Assembly: GCA_013396655.1 (NCBI GenBank) | Contig: WBMV01008396.1 | Coordinates: forward strand, 1,411,150-1,475,149 | Direction: 5' to 3' | Origin: Campylorhamphus procurvoides | Taxonomy: Eukaryota > Chordata > Aves > Passeriformes > Dendrocolaptidae | DNA: 64,000 nucleotides | Part shown: positions 1 through 11,900 of the stretch, piece by piece | How the letters are laid out: each line of letters begins with the position of its first letter | Numbering within the stretch: position 1 is the first letter of the stretch | The notes under the pieces: generated by a model | What the model was told of the DNA's origin: nothing | Databases searched by the model: none | What the model saw: only the letters and a program-made list of their open reading frames with translations | Position numbers and translations under genes: made by a program

Positions 1-3000
1 ACAAGCATGAGAAAATGTGTTCCTGGTTTGGCCATTGTTGTAATGTTGCTTTAAGGAACATTTACCAAGGCAGTATCACTAGTAGGGTGAAGTTGTAACT
101 CTATAAAAGTCATGGGCTTTCAGTCATTTAGAACCAGAACCACTCGATTTGGCACGGACTAATCCATGTACTCATTCCTCACATGCCTTTTTCAGGCGCT
201 GCTTGCTTCACTTCACATGCAGTTACAAACACCCCAGCCAGAGGAAGAGGTGAAAGCCTTTTAAAACTTCAATCTCCTGAGCAACCCATTTGCTTTTGAG
301 TGTAATACACGCTGCTGTCTCTTGAGCAAGCCTAATAGCAGTACACTTTAAACCAATTCAGACAATATATTAACAATTAATAAGAATATTAATAGAAATG
401 TTTGACAATAATAATAACATCAGTATACTATGTTGTTATAATATGCACTATGTAGTAATAATGTTAGGCCATACAATAGGTTAAAATAGGTCCAGAGGCA
501 GGAAGAAAAAAGTGAGGAAAAATCTAATCTCTAAGACATATTTCTCCTCTCCATTTGTTATATGCATAACAGAAATATGACCAAATGTTTATGGCTTTGC
601 TAGAAATCAAAGATGATTTGTAGTTAGCTAAAACATTAATTAGGAGCACATGCTCTTGTGCAATATTTTCTTTCCAAGTGTCGCCTTGGCTTTCACGATC
701 ATACCATGTACTTTGGCAATGGCTGTTCTCATGGATGTTCCTCCAGGCAGCATTGTAACAGCAAGTTTGGCAGAAAGGACAAAAGGAATGCTGTAATAGG
801 CATGACTAACAAGCACCAAATACCTGGAGCCCTGTACTTTTTGAGAGCTCAGCAGGCTCCATCACTGACTGTATCAGAGACATGTCTCACACTCCCCTTA
901 TTTTTTGTCTCAGATAAGTGTTCTTTAGACTTTTCCCAAAAAAAGTCCTTTATTACTGATAACTATTTTGTCAAATGAGGACACGTCCTTGCCTTTTAAC
1001 TTCCACTTTCTGCTTGAAGTGGAAATTAACCCTTACTTTCAAACCAGCATGTTTTCTCAAATGGAGCAGTCGTGCTTCTTTTCACAAATTTATCATCAGA
1101 CAACAGGCAAGATTAAAATCACATCCAAACTGAAACAACAAACAGAATCCCACTGTTACGAAAGAATGGGGACAAAGGCTGCTTGATAAGTGTTTACAAT
1201 GAGACAATTTCTTAGTCTGAGGAAGGGTAAGTTGGAACGACTGGCTGGAATAAGTTTGAATTCTATCAAGAAAAAGAATAATGTACTTTCACACTGAATT
1301 GAATTTGTGATGTTGTTTTCTTTCCATCTGGCCTAACGATTTCCTTTTCATCTTTAAGTTCATTACGTCAATGTTTTTCCTTTCATCAGATGAATATTAA
1401 AAGTGAGTATTAGAAAGCCAGGTAAATTATCCTACATAGACACATATCAGTATATGAAAATATCAAGCAAAATAATTAATCCAGGAAGTGTGAAAAGTCA
1501 TCTTACAATGACTTAGGGAAATACACATTTATGCACACCTATTTGAAGACATCGTTGCAACCTGCCCCTTACTTTAGTGAGAATCCTTTGTAAATTCAGC
1601 TATCCATGAAAACAATGTCCATGCAGCAAAAGCCAAGATCACTCAAAAGATAGGTAGTGATGGGCATTTCTGGAGGTGGAAGATGTGAGTCTAGTACCCA
1701 CAACAGGCTAGAGGGTTCCTCTGAACGTGCCATTCCTTCCCTTAGTGATCTTCAGTGTTCGTTTACACAATTTAGTTCATTACAAACTGCATTAGTCTGA
1801 TTGCTCTGGACTGCAGCTGCTACTGAAAAGAGTTACGTTCACTGCTGCTGAATTTTGGGCTGCACTAGTCTCTTGTCCTTTGGGCAAAGGCAATATCATC
1901 TGTTAAGCCACGCATCACATGGTGCCTTAAGAGCCCCAGCCTTTCACCCCGCTCGCAGCCCTCTCTCTGAAGCTGTGCAGTGGCTTTCTGCTGGCAGCTC
2001 TGTGCCTGGTCATCCAAGCCACCGCGCCAGCCTTTCCCAGAGCCTCTGGGGCAGCACTTTCCCCTTGTTCCCACGCTGTAGAGCTTGCACTGTTATCCTC
2101 CCAACTCTGCACCTGCAAACCCAACAGCACTGTTACAGGGGGTTCTCATGGGAAGTGGCTGCCACCAGCGTGAGAACCACCACTGCTTCCCCTCCCTCTT
2201 CCTACCCTGTGGTCAAAATTTCTGGTTGATATTACTGGACCCAAAAACATGCATTCCCCAAACTTAACTGCAGGCCTATGTGCAGCCTCAGCAAAACATG
2301 CTCTCAGCAACACCAGCAGCCTTGTAAGGCAGGAGTAACTGGTAAAAAGCAAGTCCTGACAAAAACTACGTTGACACTGTGGGAAAAGTATTACAAGTGG
2401 AACCATGTACTGCACTGGAACAGAGTCACAGAGAAGGATACTTGCCTGGAGCAACTGCCATTTCTTCTCTTCCACTCTCACTTAGATTTTTCCAGTAAAG
2501 TAATTGTATAACATCATTTAAAGACTCCGCTAGTAAATCCCTTTGCATGTGAACCTGTCTTGAAAACCTTTGTGCACATCGTATTCACAGTTATATTTAT
2601 TTATAAATATGTGTGTGTGTGTATGTATATATTCTGAGCCTGAGCAAGTTGAAACAAAATGGAGATCTTATTGTAATCTTCCTGCAAAGGAGAAGCATAT
2701 GAAAGCAGTAATAAGTTTTTATATCACCCAGCTCTAGGCAACAGCTAAAGTTCAGTCTCTGATTAATGGCAGGCAGTAGGCATGACTGAGAGATGATTCA
2801 CAGGGTGTACAGAGAGCACAGAACAGGAATATCCTGACCCCTTCCCTGCAGCCTCTGGGAAGAGTGGGGTCTTATTAGGTACACTTACCACATATCGGTG
2901 ACTAATGTCACTTTTCTGTGTCCCACTCCCCATGCATCCTATTTCCATCTTTCGCACTTCCATTTTCTCACAAATACTTCCTTTAACTCACAGTTTATTT

Positions 3001-4888
3001 GCTGATTATATTTTATTTTGTAACCTCACTTGTAACTTTCTTCAGCATTCATTCTTTGCAAACAGCTCTTTTGCCAATTTTTAAAACAACTGCAGTATTG
3101 TTCCCTTACTTTGCACAGAGATGTTGTTGCTTGCACCACTTAAAAGATGAAAGCAAGCTCAAAGCTTGCTTACACTGTGCCTACATGGAGACTAAAAGGT
3201 CAAATTTTGTGTAAAGGAGGAGCAATCACAAGTTTTAAGAACTTGAGAAGCCTGTAAATTACTCTCAATTACACAGATCCTGTAAGCAGTATCAGTGTCA
3301 GAAGCTATTTCCATGAGGCAGCCAGTGAAACAGGAGAGCTAGTTGTACCAAGAATGGTACAAAGTAGTTCTGCCATGACAAATGTAGAGGATTTCTGTTA
3401 TTTCTGTCACCATCATGAGGACTGAGAATAACTGCGTGAAATTAGACATATCTTTTTAAGATATCATATGCCAGAGGAGCCTTTTGCTGGTTCTAGAAGT
3501 GATGGCCATTACTTTAACCTCATTTAGTGAAATAATTTGACTGTTGCGAAGCTTGAATAATGAGAAAAAAATCTATTTCATATTCATACTCAGGCAGGAC
3601 TGAAAATAACATCATCACATGAAATACCAATCTTTCTTCATTTTATGCTACATCTCCAGATCTTTGTTGGCCCAAGGACAATAATAACAAGCAGCTGAGG
3701 TGCTGCAGGCATGCTGTTCTGGCAGGCTGGTGAACCCGCTCTACAAAAAGCAAGTACAACACCTTGAGAACATCCCAAGGTGTTTCACACAAGATATTAC
3801 CAGCACCTACAGACAAAGATTGTCTGATTTGTATCAGATATTTACACTGTATTTCACAGCAGCCAGCACGTGTAGCACAGCTGCCTTCAGACCACTTTAC
3901 AGAGCACAGTGAGTCTGACAGCCACAAAGCAATACCAACACTCAGGACAATGGAAATCTTCAACCTCTGTCACATGCTGTCTGTACCCATTATCTTTTGG
4001 CTAGGACTATGGCTGGTCCCAGAGTGCCAGATTCTGCGTGTGCAAAGGATGGACAGAAACAGGAAAGAATTAATTGTTGGGTTTCTTTATTGTTCTTTAA
4101 TTTATTCTAAGATGATTTATCATTATTCATCCTCAAAAATGTTGTCAAACTGTGAATTAGTGATCATGTTCGTAGGTAGTCTGATCTCATATGGAAATGA
4201 AAAGTTGTAACAAATGCAGGGGCCTTTCTACATACCCTCTCACTCCTGAAACAAATAGAGGGAAAGTATACCCCCTCTACTATTTTACAGAATATAGAGG
4301 TCAAAAGCAGAGGATTAATTTCTTTTATATCATAAGCCACTGTTAACCAAAGGTTACTTCTAATGTAGTAAGCAATTCAGTTGCTTTTTCAGTTATGTTG
4401 TGAATAAATATTTATATTACAACTATAAAATCCTGAACACTCCTAATCTCACATATATCAGAATGTTCCTTTTTGGTTTGTTTGGTTTTGTTTTTGGGGT
4501 TTTTTTAATTAGCAGCCTTCACTGTATTAAAATATCTCCAGACATTTCCCCAAACCAACTTCATCTCAGGTTGTCTCTGCTTGCTTCTTGTATGCCTGAG
4601 GTTTTTAATTCTATCCCCTACATGCTAGTCTACTATGATTATTTAAAAATCTTATCAAACTACTTAAATAATGTTGTGACCCAAAACATAATCAATTATA
4701 ACAGCCACCAAACATTAAGAGACTGCTTTAATAAAAACCATTCTGACATGTTGTACTAGACAACTTTTTAAAAATGCAGTTCCCTTCCTTTGTAATTACT
4801 TTTCTTAGAATTTTTGGTTTGTAGTGAACAGTATTAACCTAAGTATTTTGTTATTTTTCTATTATATTGCTGTTATCTGCTTTTACAG
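1..4888. other. No recognised gene; possible region of lost upstream receptor exons
   Basis: This precedes the MCHR2-like exons, so the N-terminal to TM3 exons should lie here or beyond the window. None is clear. A block at about 1905-2190 is richer in G and C and has overlapping open frames on both strands, which is a composition effect; none resembles a known protein. A weak trace near 3950-4056 is described among the findings. Confidence 0.6.
2611..2622. repeat. (GT)6 dinucleotide repeat
   Basis: Six GT units followed by a degenerate ATGTATATAT run. Confidence 0.9.
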
Positions 4889-5085
4889 ATACCTTGCTCT
4901 TGTCCAGCCATTTTGCCTAACCCACCTGAGAACAAAATCCAAGACACTTCAAGTCAATTCATGTTTATGGGTGGCATCAGTTATTCTGATATTCCCTGTG
5001 TGAGTATATTCAAAAGTAATAAAGTTCAAAGATGGTTTGAACGGTTAGATGCTTTTGATCTAACCTCATCTGATGATGTTCTCTG
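4889..5085 (+). pseudogene. MCHR2: MCHR2-like pseudogene exon: DRY motif to second extracellular loop (TM4)
   Basis: The acceptor is a pyrimidine-rich tract ending TTTTACAG at 4888. The first base completes the Arg codon of the DRY motif, a common intron site in class A receptors. Translation runs RYLALVQPFCLTHLRTKSK, then a TM4 segment (LWVASVILIFPV), then TGA at 5001-5003 where the family has Trp, then VYSKVIKFKDG. From KDG to AFDLTSSDDVLW the frame changes: the two Asp codons at 5031 and 5048 are 17 bases apart. The exon ends with TG of a split Trp codon before GTAAGT at 5086. Its length of 197 bases suits a complete exon. One stop and one frameshift rule out a working product from this frame. 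Confidence 0.85.
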
Positions 5086-5413
5086 GTAAGTTTTCAAAGG
5101 TCAGGGGATTGTGTCTTCAGCTGGTTTTGAGGATACAATCTCTTTTGTCTTTGACATTCCTGACAGGCAGATGGACATATTGATGGATGGATGAATGAAA
5201 TAGAATTAAAGGCTGAAGATGAGTCTTGTATCATTAAATCCATTGCATCTCAGATTGTACTGGTACTAGAGAGACAGCCCCAGCACGATCAAGTTCAGCA
5301 AGGCAGTTCCCACATAGCAATTGTAACAGTAACAGACTGCTATTTCTCCTTATCTTCTCTTTCTGTATTTAGGTAATGAGATCTCATTGCCCTTTCTGAC
5401 CTGACAGACTGTT

Positions 5414-5875
5414 ATAGAATCATAGAATGGTTTGGGTTGGAAGGGACTCTAAAGATCATCTATTTTCAACTCCCCTGAAATGGGCAGGATTGCCATTAAC
5501 TAGACCAGGTTTCTCAGGGCCCCATCCAACCTGGCTTTGAACACTTCCAGGAATGGAGTGACCACAGCTGCTCTGGGCAACCTGTTCTAGTGCCTCACCA
5601 CCCCCTGAGTAAAGAATTTCCTCCTAGCATCTAATCCAAATATGCCATCTTTCAGTTTAAAACAACTCCCCCTGTCCTGACAGTATTTGCCCCCATAAAA
5701 AGTCCCCCTCCCTCCTTTTTATAAGCCCCCTTAAGGTGCTGGAAGATGACCCCTTAACAACTGTTGCTGTCACTCGGTCACAAAGGGCCACCAGATTGGT
5801 CAGGCACGATTTACCCTTGGTAAAGTCATGCTGGCTGCCTCAGATCACCTCCTTCTCATGTTTGGAAGGTATAGA
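5414..5875 (-). mobile_element. CR1 LINE fragment with internal deletion, inside the MCHR2-like pseudogene intron
   Basis: The + strand begins with the reverse complement of the CR1 3' end (AATCATAGAATGGTTTGGGTT at about 5418) and follows 3' CR1 sequence to about 5757. It then jumps to an upstream part of the element. On the minus strand the stretch around 5765-5835 translates to DFTKGKSCLTNLVALCDRVT, matching the reverse-transcriptase core of CR1 ORF2. The C-terminal part of ORF2 that should lie between is missing. Either one copy was internally deleted or two copies are joined. Many substitutions suggest an old insertion. Confidence 0.9.
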
Positions 5876-7472
5876 TCACAGATGAGATTAAGCACTCCTC
5901 AAATTGCATATGTGGCTTTCCAATATTTCAGGGGCAAGCAGATTCCTGCCAATTTGTTGAATTTAAGCTAGCTTCTTGAGTGCTGGCCAGTAAGAGACAT
6001 TAAAGAAAACTTTAGAAACCTTACATTACAGAAAATTTTGGCTGATAGTGACTGTTTTTATATTAGCATGTTCATTTGGATAAGGAAAGTATTTTTTGAG
6101 GGAGTATCCCAATTGTCTCTACTAGCACACTTGAGTCCACATTATTCAACTGTCTCAGAGTACATGATCTGTATTCTTTTCAGATGAAATGAGACTAGAA
6201 AAAGAGCTCCAAGAGCTCAATGAACAGATTCCAATCTCTGTTGTATACTCAGTCCTCAATCCACAGCATCCAGTTAGAGAAAATTCAAAGTTAAACTCCT
6301 GAAGATGAGTATAATATGTCATGTCCTAAATGCCAAGTACTTCACTCTACAGATTTTCACTACTCATTTGTACTCCTTGACAATGTAGAGATAGCCTAAA
6401 AGAGTTTATCTGAGCCTTTTTTGTTTCAGACTCTCTTCCTTCTCCCCCTATCTAATTGAATTGCAACCAGATTTTTGATAGAATGAAATCTAATTCCAGA
6501 GAACCAGAAAATGAGGGAAAATGTGTGATGGTACAGAAGTTAAATATTTTAATATCAACAAAGCTTGATAATGCTTACTTCTGAGGACTTAAGGTACTAG
6601 TAAAACCAGTCCCTGAAATATTGCTCATTATTTTTAGGAACTTGTGAAGGGCATGAGACCTCCAATAGCCTGAAAGAAAGCAGAGAAACTAGGAGCAAAA
6701 TGACGTTGAAAGGACTTTAGAATTCAGTCTAGTCCATCCTCTCTCAGATGGCATGACTAATTGTCAGAGGCTTATTTAATTCCACATTAGAGGCTTTAAC
6801 ACATAAAAGTATGAAGACAAATAGAAAGAGACTTTGGTAGGTAGAATAAAAACAAATACCAGTAACCAGAAAGTTTAGGAAAGTACTAAGCTTTCAATAC
6901 GGTCAATTTCAATTCAGTGACAATACGGTCTCTATGTCTATTTTTCAGGGACAAATTATAATAAAATAATCTAATTTCCTTCTTTGATGGAAGGTCACTT
7001 GACAACGGATAAATAGAAACTAAATAGCTTGAATTGTACAAAAAGCCAACAAACAAACTGGGAAAGATTTTGTCAATTAAACTACACTGAAGATACAAAA
7101 ATGGTTGAAAAAGCTGTGCTCAGCAGCTGGTCATCACTGATCTATCAGCCTAGAAAAATATCAGGGGCCTAAGCAGACTGTATCCTGCATAAATTCTTAT
7201 GAGAATTTTCATTAATTATACAACTGTTGAAAAAAGCACATGCATATAGAATCTGGAACACTGAGAGGTATAATTTGTATTTATCTTCTGGTCAACCACA
7301 TTTCTAGAAGTGAAGTACTTGAGGTACTTGCTGTTACCATGTATCTCTAATCAAGAATCACAAATCAGAGACGCCTTTATGAAAAATGTCATTCATATAT
7401 TTTTACTTTTAAGAGATGGTCTTTGTGTAACAGCCTTGTTTGTTATTTTTGTGTCTTATTTTACAGGTGTAG

Positions 7473-7592
7473 GTGTACTCTTTATCTTACCATAACAACT
7501 TTCTTTTTTGTTTTACCACTGATATTTATTTGCTGTATTTTAATTTTATGTTACAAGTGGAAGATGCATTAGCAAAACAAGAAAGCTGGAGA
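7473..7592 (+). pseudogene. MCHR2: MCHR2-like pseudogene exon: TM5 and start of third intracellular loop
   Basis: The G at 7473 completes the split Trp codon left by the previous exon when the AG at 7471-7472 is used as acceptor. An upstream AG at 7465-7466 would add two codons. Reading then gives [12 protein letters not shown], a hydrophobic TM5 ([15 protein letters not shown]) and KWKMH, followed by TAG at 7570-7572 where the family has Gln. Past the stop, QNKKAG continues the loop to a donor GTAAAG at 7593. The last two bases GA join T at 8664 to keep the phase of the next exon. The exon is intact except for the single nonsense codon. Confidence 0.85.
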
Positions 7593-8663
7593 GTAAAGTA
7601 TTATTCATGCTTCTCTCACACTCTGCTCAGTCTTTAAAGACTTTATATATAACAGGGCAAAAAGAACAGTCCTGAAATCATATTTGGGCATTACATCATG
7701 TAACTTTTAGTCCTCCAGACACTGCATTAGGCTCCCAGGAAACAGACTAGGGATAGGAAGGGAGCCATTTGGAAGGAAACACTGTGGAGAAAGTTACATC
7801 TGGAGTCCTCTGTTCAGGACAACAAAAAGGCACAACTCAACCCTTCACTTCTAACTGCAGGAGGGCATCTCCTCACCTCATGGCTCCAAGCTCTCAGTTC
7901 AGGGATTAGGAAACCCTGGGAGAATGTGGCTGCCAGGTCTGGTATAAGCTGCAGTGCCTCAGGGAGCTGCAGGTCAGGTGCCTCCTGGTCATGTTGCATT
8001 GCCCCTTCTGTGGGAAGAGGGCTCCAAGTTGCACATGAATCCCCAGTTACTGGTCACAGTCTGAGAAAGTCTAGGCAATAAAAGAAAATTGACACCGGAA
8101 ACAGATGAAGCATAACTTCCCATAACTGTTGGTGAGAGCAGCTCCTGGCCAGCATGCTTTAGATCTAGGACAACATACTTTGGATTTCGGCTTATACCAG
8201 CTTTCTATGAAACGGAAGCTGATTTCCATTTGAGTGTGGGTTTTAATTCCTCAGGCAGGAAGATAATTTTCTTCTTTGCTCTAAGTCTTCTTTAAGATCA
8301 TAATAGTCATGTTTCAATTGGATATTTCTGTTCTAATTGATAGCAAAAACATGTAGTCATAGATGAAAAGGGATGCAAAACAGTATAGCTCTCATATTGA
8401 AAAAGAATAAGCATTTTTAGTTAAAATATTTGTCAGTATTTCATCAAATACACATAAACAATTCTCGGAATCTCCTGTTTGTGGCATAGGATCATAGCAG
8501 AAGAAACAATAATGTGGAAACAATAAAAAAACAAAGAAGCTCTTGAGAGCTGGCCTTTGCTTGCCCTGCTTGGTCTCGAATAAATGCTGTTCATTACTAT
8601 GCTCAATCCACACCATCACTTTCTCATCTTGACTTTCCACACTAAGGATTCTTTGTTTTGTAG

Positions 8664-8994
8664 TTACACCACCAGCATCCCCAGAGAAGAAGTTATGAGG
8701 CTCACTAAGATGGTGCTTGCTCTGATCAGCATGTTTGTGGTGAGCACTGCTCCCTTCCCTGTGATCCAGCTCATGAATCTCCAGATTTCTCAGCTGATCC
8801 CGACTCTACATCAGCTACTACATCTCCATTTGCCTCAGCTATGCCAACAGCAGAATTAATTCTGTATATCCTTTCTCTATGTCCTGCTTAGTGGGAACTT
8901 CCAGAAGCATTTCCAGCAGTGCACAAATGTGGAAGTCAGGATGGCAGAACAGGATGTCAACATCATTGAAAACACCCTCAAGTCAAGTTTTTGA
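8664..8994 (+). pseudogene. MCHR2: MCHR2-like pseudogene exon: TM6, TM7 and C-terminal tail
   Basis: The acceptor is TTTGTTTTGTAG ending at 8663. The first frame reads YTTSIPREEVMRLTKMVLAL, then SMFVVSTAPFPVIQLMNLQISQ, covering the loop and TM6. About two bases are missing near 8800-8812, after which another frame gives YISYYISICLSYANSRIN (TM7). The NPxxY region (8850-8885) is scrambled by small insertions or deletions. A third frame then reads LLSGNFQKHFQQC and on to VNIIENTLKSSF and TGA at 8992-8994. Finding the exact family tail in a third frame shows that the exon once coded through to this stop. At least two frameshifts make it non-functional. Confidence 0.88.
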
Positions 8995-11900
8995 AAGGAG
9001 GTTCTTCTCCCAAGACAAAATGCATATGTAGATTGACAAATGACAAAAAGTGTAGATTTTGTTGGTCACAATAGATGGGCCTGATTTCACTTCCTTTGTG
9101 AAAGCGAAGCTCAGAAGGGGCTTTATTGCTGGAATGACAGCATTGTCAAGATGATGTAAGAGAGTCTGTACCACAGTTTTCAAAGTTAGAGCTTCCAGAA
9201 GGGGGATTTTCTGCAAAAATATTCTTTTCTACTGTGACATTGCCTTTTTTATGATGATTTTTACATAGATTGTCTTTGAATGGATGGAGACAAAAGTAGG
9301 TGTTAAAAAAACTGTAGTCCTCCCGCAGTAGATAGAATGACTGTGGAGGGCATTTGGGATCTGACACTGCGTGAAGTCATGGAAACTGTAAGTTAATGAC
9401 AAAAAAAGATACTTAGTTACTGATGATTCAGAAGGAGGTAACTATTGATTTTTATCCTATCTACAGCTGTCTCATCTGGCACTCTCCTCTGAAGCAATTA
9501 AAGTCATGGAAGAGACATGAAAGGCTCTTTTGGAGGAAAGCCACTTTTGAATTAACCTTTGTACATAATCTTGCAAACAAATAAGTGAATTCACAGTGTG
9601 CATCATTGTAAATTATTAAACACATGTTTTGAAAAGAACTGCATGTGTCTGGGATTATGTCTTTGCTTCTCTTCTCTCAAAATTCCTGTTTCCGAGACAA
9701 CCCCAAAAGGATGTTTGATCCTGAAAGAGCTCAGTGCTGGTGTCACTACAAGTGCCAAGAGGAACTGGGTGTTTGCCTAGGATGCACTCTCCCTTATATG
9801 AAGGTGGGTAAAAGAGTGCTTACTTATTGTCAACACTTAATCAACAAGGTTTCCAATAGTAAGATGCAACCAAGCAATATTATTAAGATCCTGTCAACTA
9901 ATACAGAAAATTGGTGAAAGAAAATTCTGTTGAAAAATTTAATGTTCTTGAGATTTGCTCATATTTTTGGCATTCACCACACTGTGGGTTTATCTGCATC
10001 ATGTTGTCTTTTCAGATCACTTTTTCTTATTTGAGGATTTCACTTATGACTTTGTTGGGTGAAGATAATATTCCAGTAGGACCAGGGGTTTTATGACTAA
10101 AGTATTCTTGTTATTTAGAGTCCTGATGAATCTGGAAGACTTAGGCTACACTTCCTCACACTTGCGGTTATCTTCCCTCTTGTTGACCCATTCCAAATGG
10201 GCCATTTGTTCATTTATTTGCACACTGTGGAGGTCACAGTTAGTGATTACACGCCATGATTCATGCATGATTCATGACACAGGAAAGAAGAAAATGTCTT
10301 TCACTGGAGGAAGTCTGCACAGTCCCATAGATTCTGATACATACAGAAAAAGCAGATTAAGGGGTTTGAAATCATTATTAATAGTTTAAAGATAAAACTT
10401 TACATAGAAAATACATGACAAAACATTTGTGATGGTGTTATTGTAACCATAGTAATCTAAGGAAATAGCCAAGATAAACTTTATTAGTGAATCTTAATTA
10501 AATTAATTATCTTAATCCCAGCTATATAAATTTGTCTATTAGAAGCCTGTTCTGTCATTTAAAATAAATTATTTCATTAACAGTTTTCACAAAAGGTGGT
10601 TTATCAAGTATTACCAAACTACGGCTGTGCTAAGTGCAAGTTTGTTAGCTCAGTGTCTGTGCCTACCTGTGTCGCCTTTGTTTCTGAGTTATAGCTGTGA
10701 CTTTGCAGGTTTCTTTTCCCTTTTTTTTTTCCCCTTTCTTGGTAACAATGATAAAATAGTCTTTTATAACAGCCTTTTTGTTTTTCTCTGCCTGTCACAC
10801 CACCATTTTAAAGTCTCTCTGTTTCTGAGGTCATAGCAGTGAAAAGGAACCACAGAAACACAACTTCATTAAATTATCCTAACAGAAAGGTCTAAAGGAA
10901 TATTCTCTTGTGTGGGACACTAATAAAGTAGTTTATAGTTCAACATTTTTCTCACCTTCTCCATATTTATTCTCTGTATCTGAAAAAAAAAATGGATGTA
11001 CTCCTGAGAAATTTGTGTAAATATTAAAAATTTTATTTACAAGTTACTAAATTGTCTATGTTAATGAAAGTACATATATAGAAAATATTTTTTTCTTTAA
11101 TGTTTTGGAGCATCTGATCCTGTTTATGCTTTTTCCCACACAAATAGAATAAACAGTTCACCCGAAAATAAAAACAGCCTATGGATGGCAGGGGAAGGTG
11201 GAGATATTGCAGTACTAATGGATCTTAAATAGCTCTAAACGCTGAAAAATAAGTGAATTAGTATGTCCTTTTTTCAGTTGAAATAATACTGGTGAAGAGA
11301 ATTTGGTTCTGAAGGAAGAATGCTATTGTGTGTCTAGGGAAAACTGTAGAAGGTATGTAAAGGCAAAACAGTGCTGAAATCAAACTGGAACACTGAATCC
11401 ATTCCCTGCTGATGATAGGTATCTTCTGTGTTGTTTTGCCCTTACGTCATCACATATAAGCTACACAAAACCCATAATTTCAAAAAGTTTCTTTCAAGAT
11501 ACTTAGTTGCAATCTGGTGAGTAATATCTGAGTACAGATAAAGCATGCACTCATACCTTCAGATAATTATTTTCTATTATTTATTTTGCATGAAACACAG
11601 CATTTCTCATCAGGATTGTTAAGGCTGTGCTGCAGCTACCATCTGGTCCAGCATTTCAAGCTTTTATTTCATTTGAACTTATGGTAAAAGGTCGAAGAGG
11701 GAAATATTCAGTCATGAAATCAGAATATTCTAGCTGAAAGTTTTCACACCATCTGGAAGCCAACCTTGTACTCCAGGGCACTGTGGAGTTGAAACTGCTT
11801 CCAGAAAATTAAATGTCAAAGCTTTGGGGTTTAATATCATATCACCTGTTACATGCATTGTGATGACTATTTAATCCCATCATCCAGTCTAAACCACTGC

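Larger units (their letters stand above)
4889..8994 (+). pseudogene. MCHR2: MCHR2-like melanin-concentrating hormone receptor, unitary pseudogene (three 3' exons visible)
   Basis: The intact family member is a class A G-protein-coupled receptor in the plasma membrane that binds melanin-concentrating hormone and signals in feeding and energy control. Seen here: three exon remnants with matching phases (all phase 2) and AG/GT borders that together read from the residue after the DRY arginine to a TGA at 8992-8994. Diagnostic stretches are [89 protein letters not shown] and ENTLKSSF. These follow mammalian MCHR2 as I remember it, including its C-terminal tail. Lesions: TGA at 5001-5003 where Trp is expected, a frameshift between 5034 and 5048, TAG at 7570-7572, and frameshifts near 8800-8812 and 8850-8885. 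Intron positions are kept, so it is not a retrocopy. Exons for the N-terminus to TM3 are not confidently found. A bird-retained paralogue (an MCHR4-type receptor) is a less likely alternative. Confidence 0.85.

Noticed and set aside
1855..2481. Overlapping open frames of 111-124 codons on both strands
   Set aside because: Locally higher GC lengthens frames on both strands; none shows a known motif, splice logic or codon pattern.
3764..4210. 148-codon + strand open frame as an intact gene
   Set aside because: No coherent domain over its length; only a short internal stretch resembles an MCH receptor, and that is treated as a weak pseudoexon candidate.
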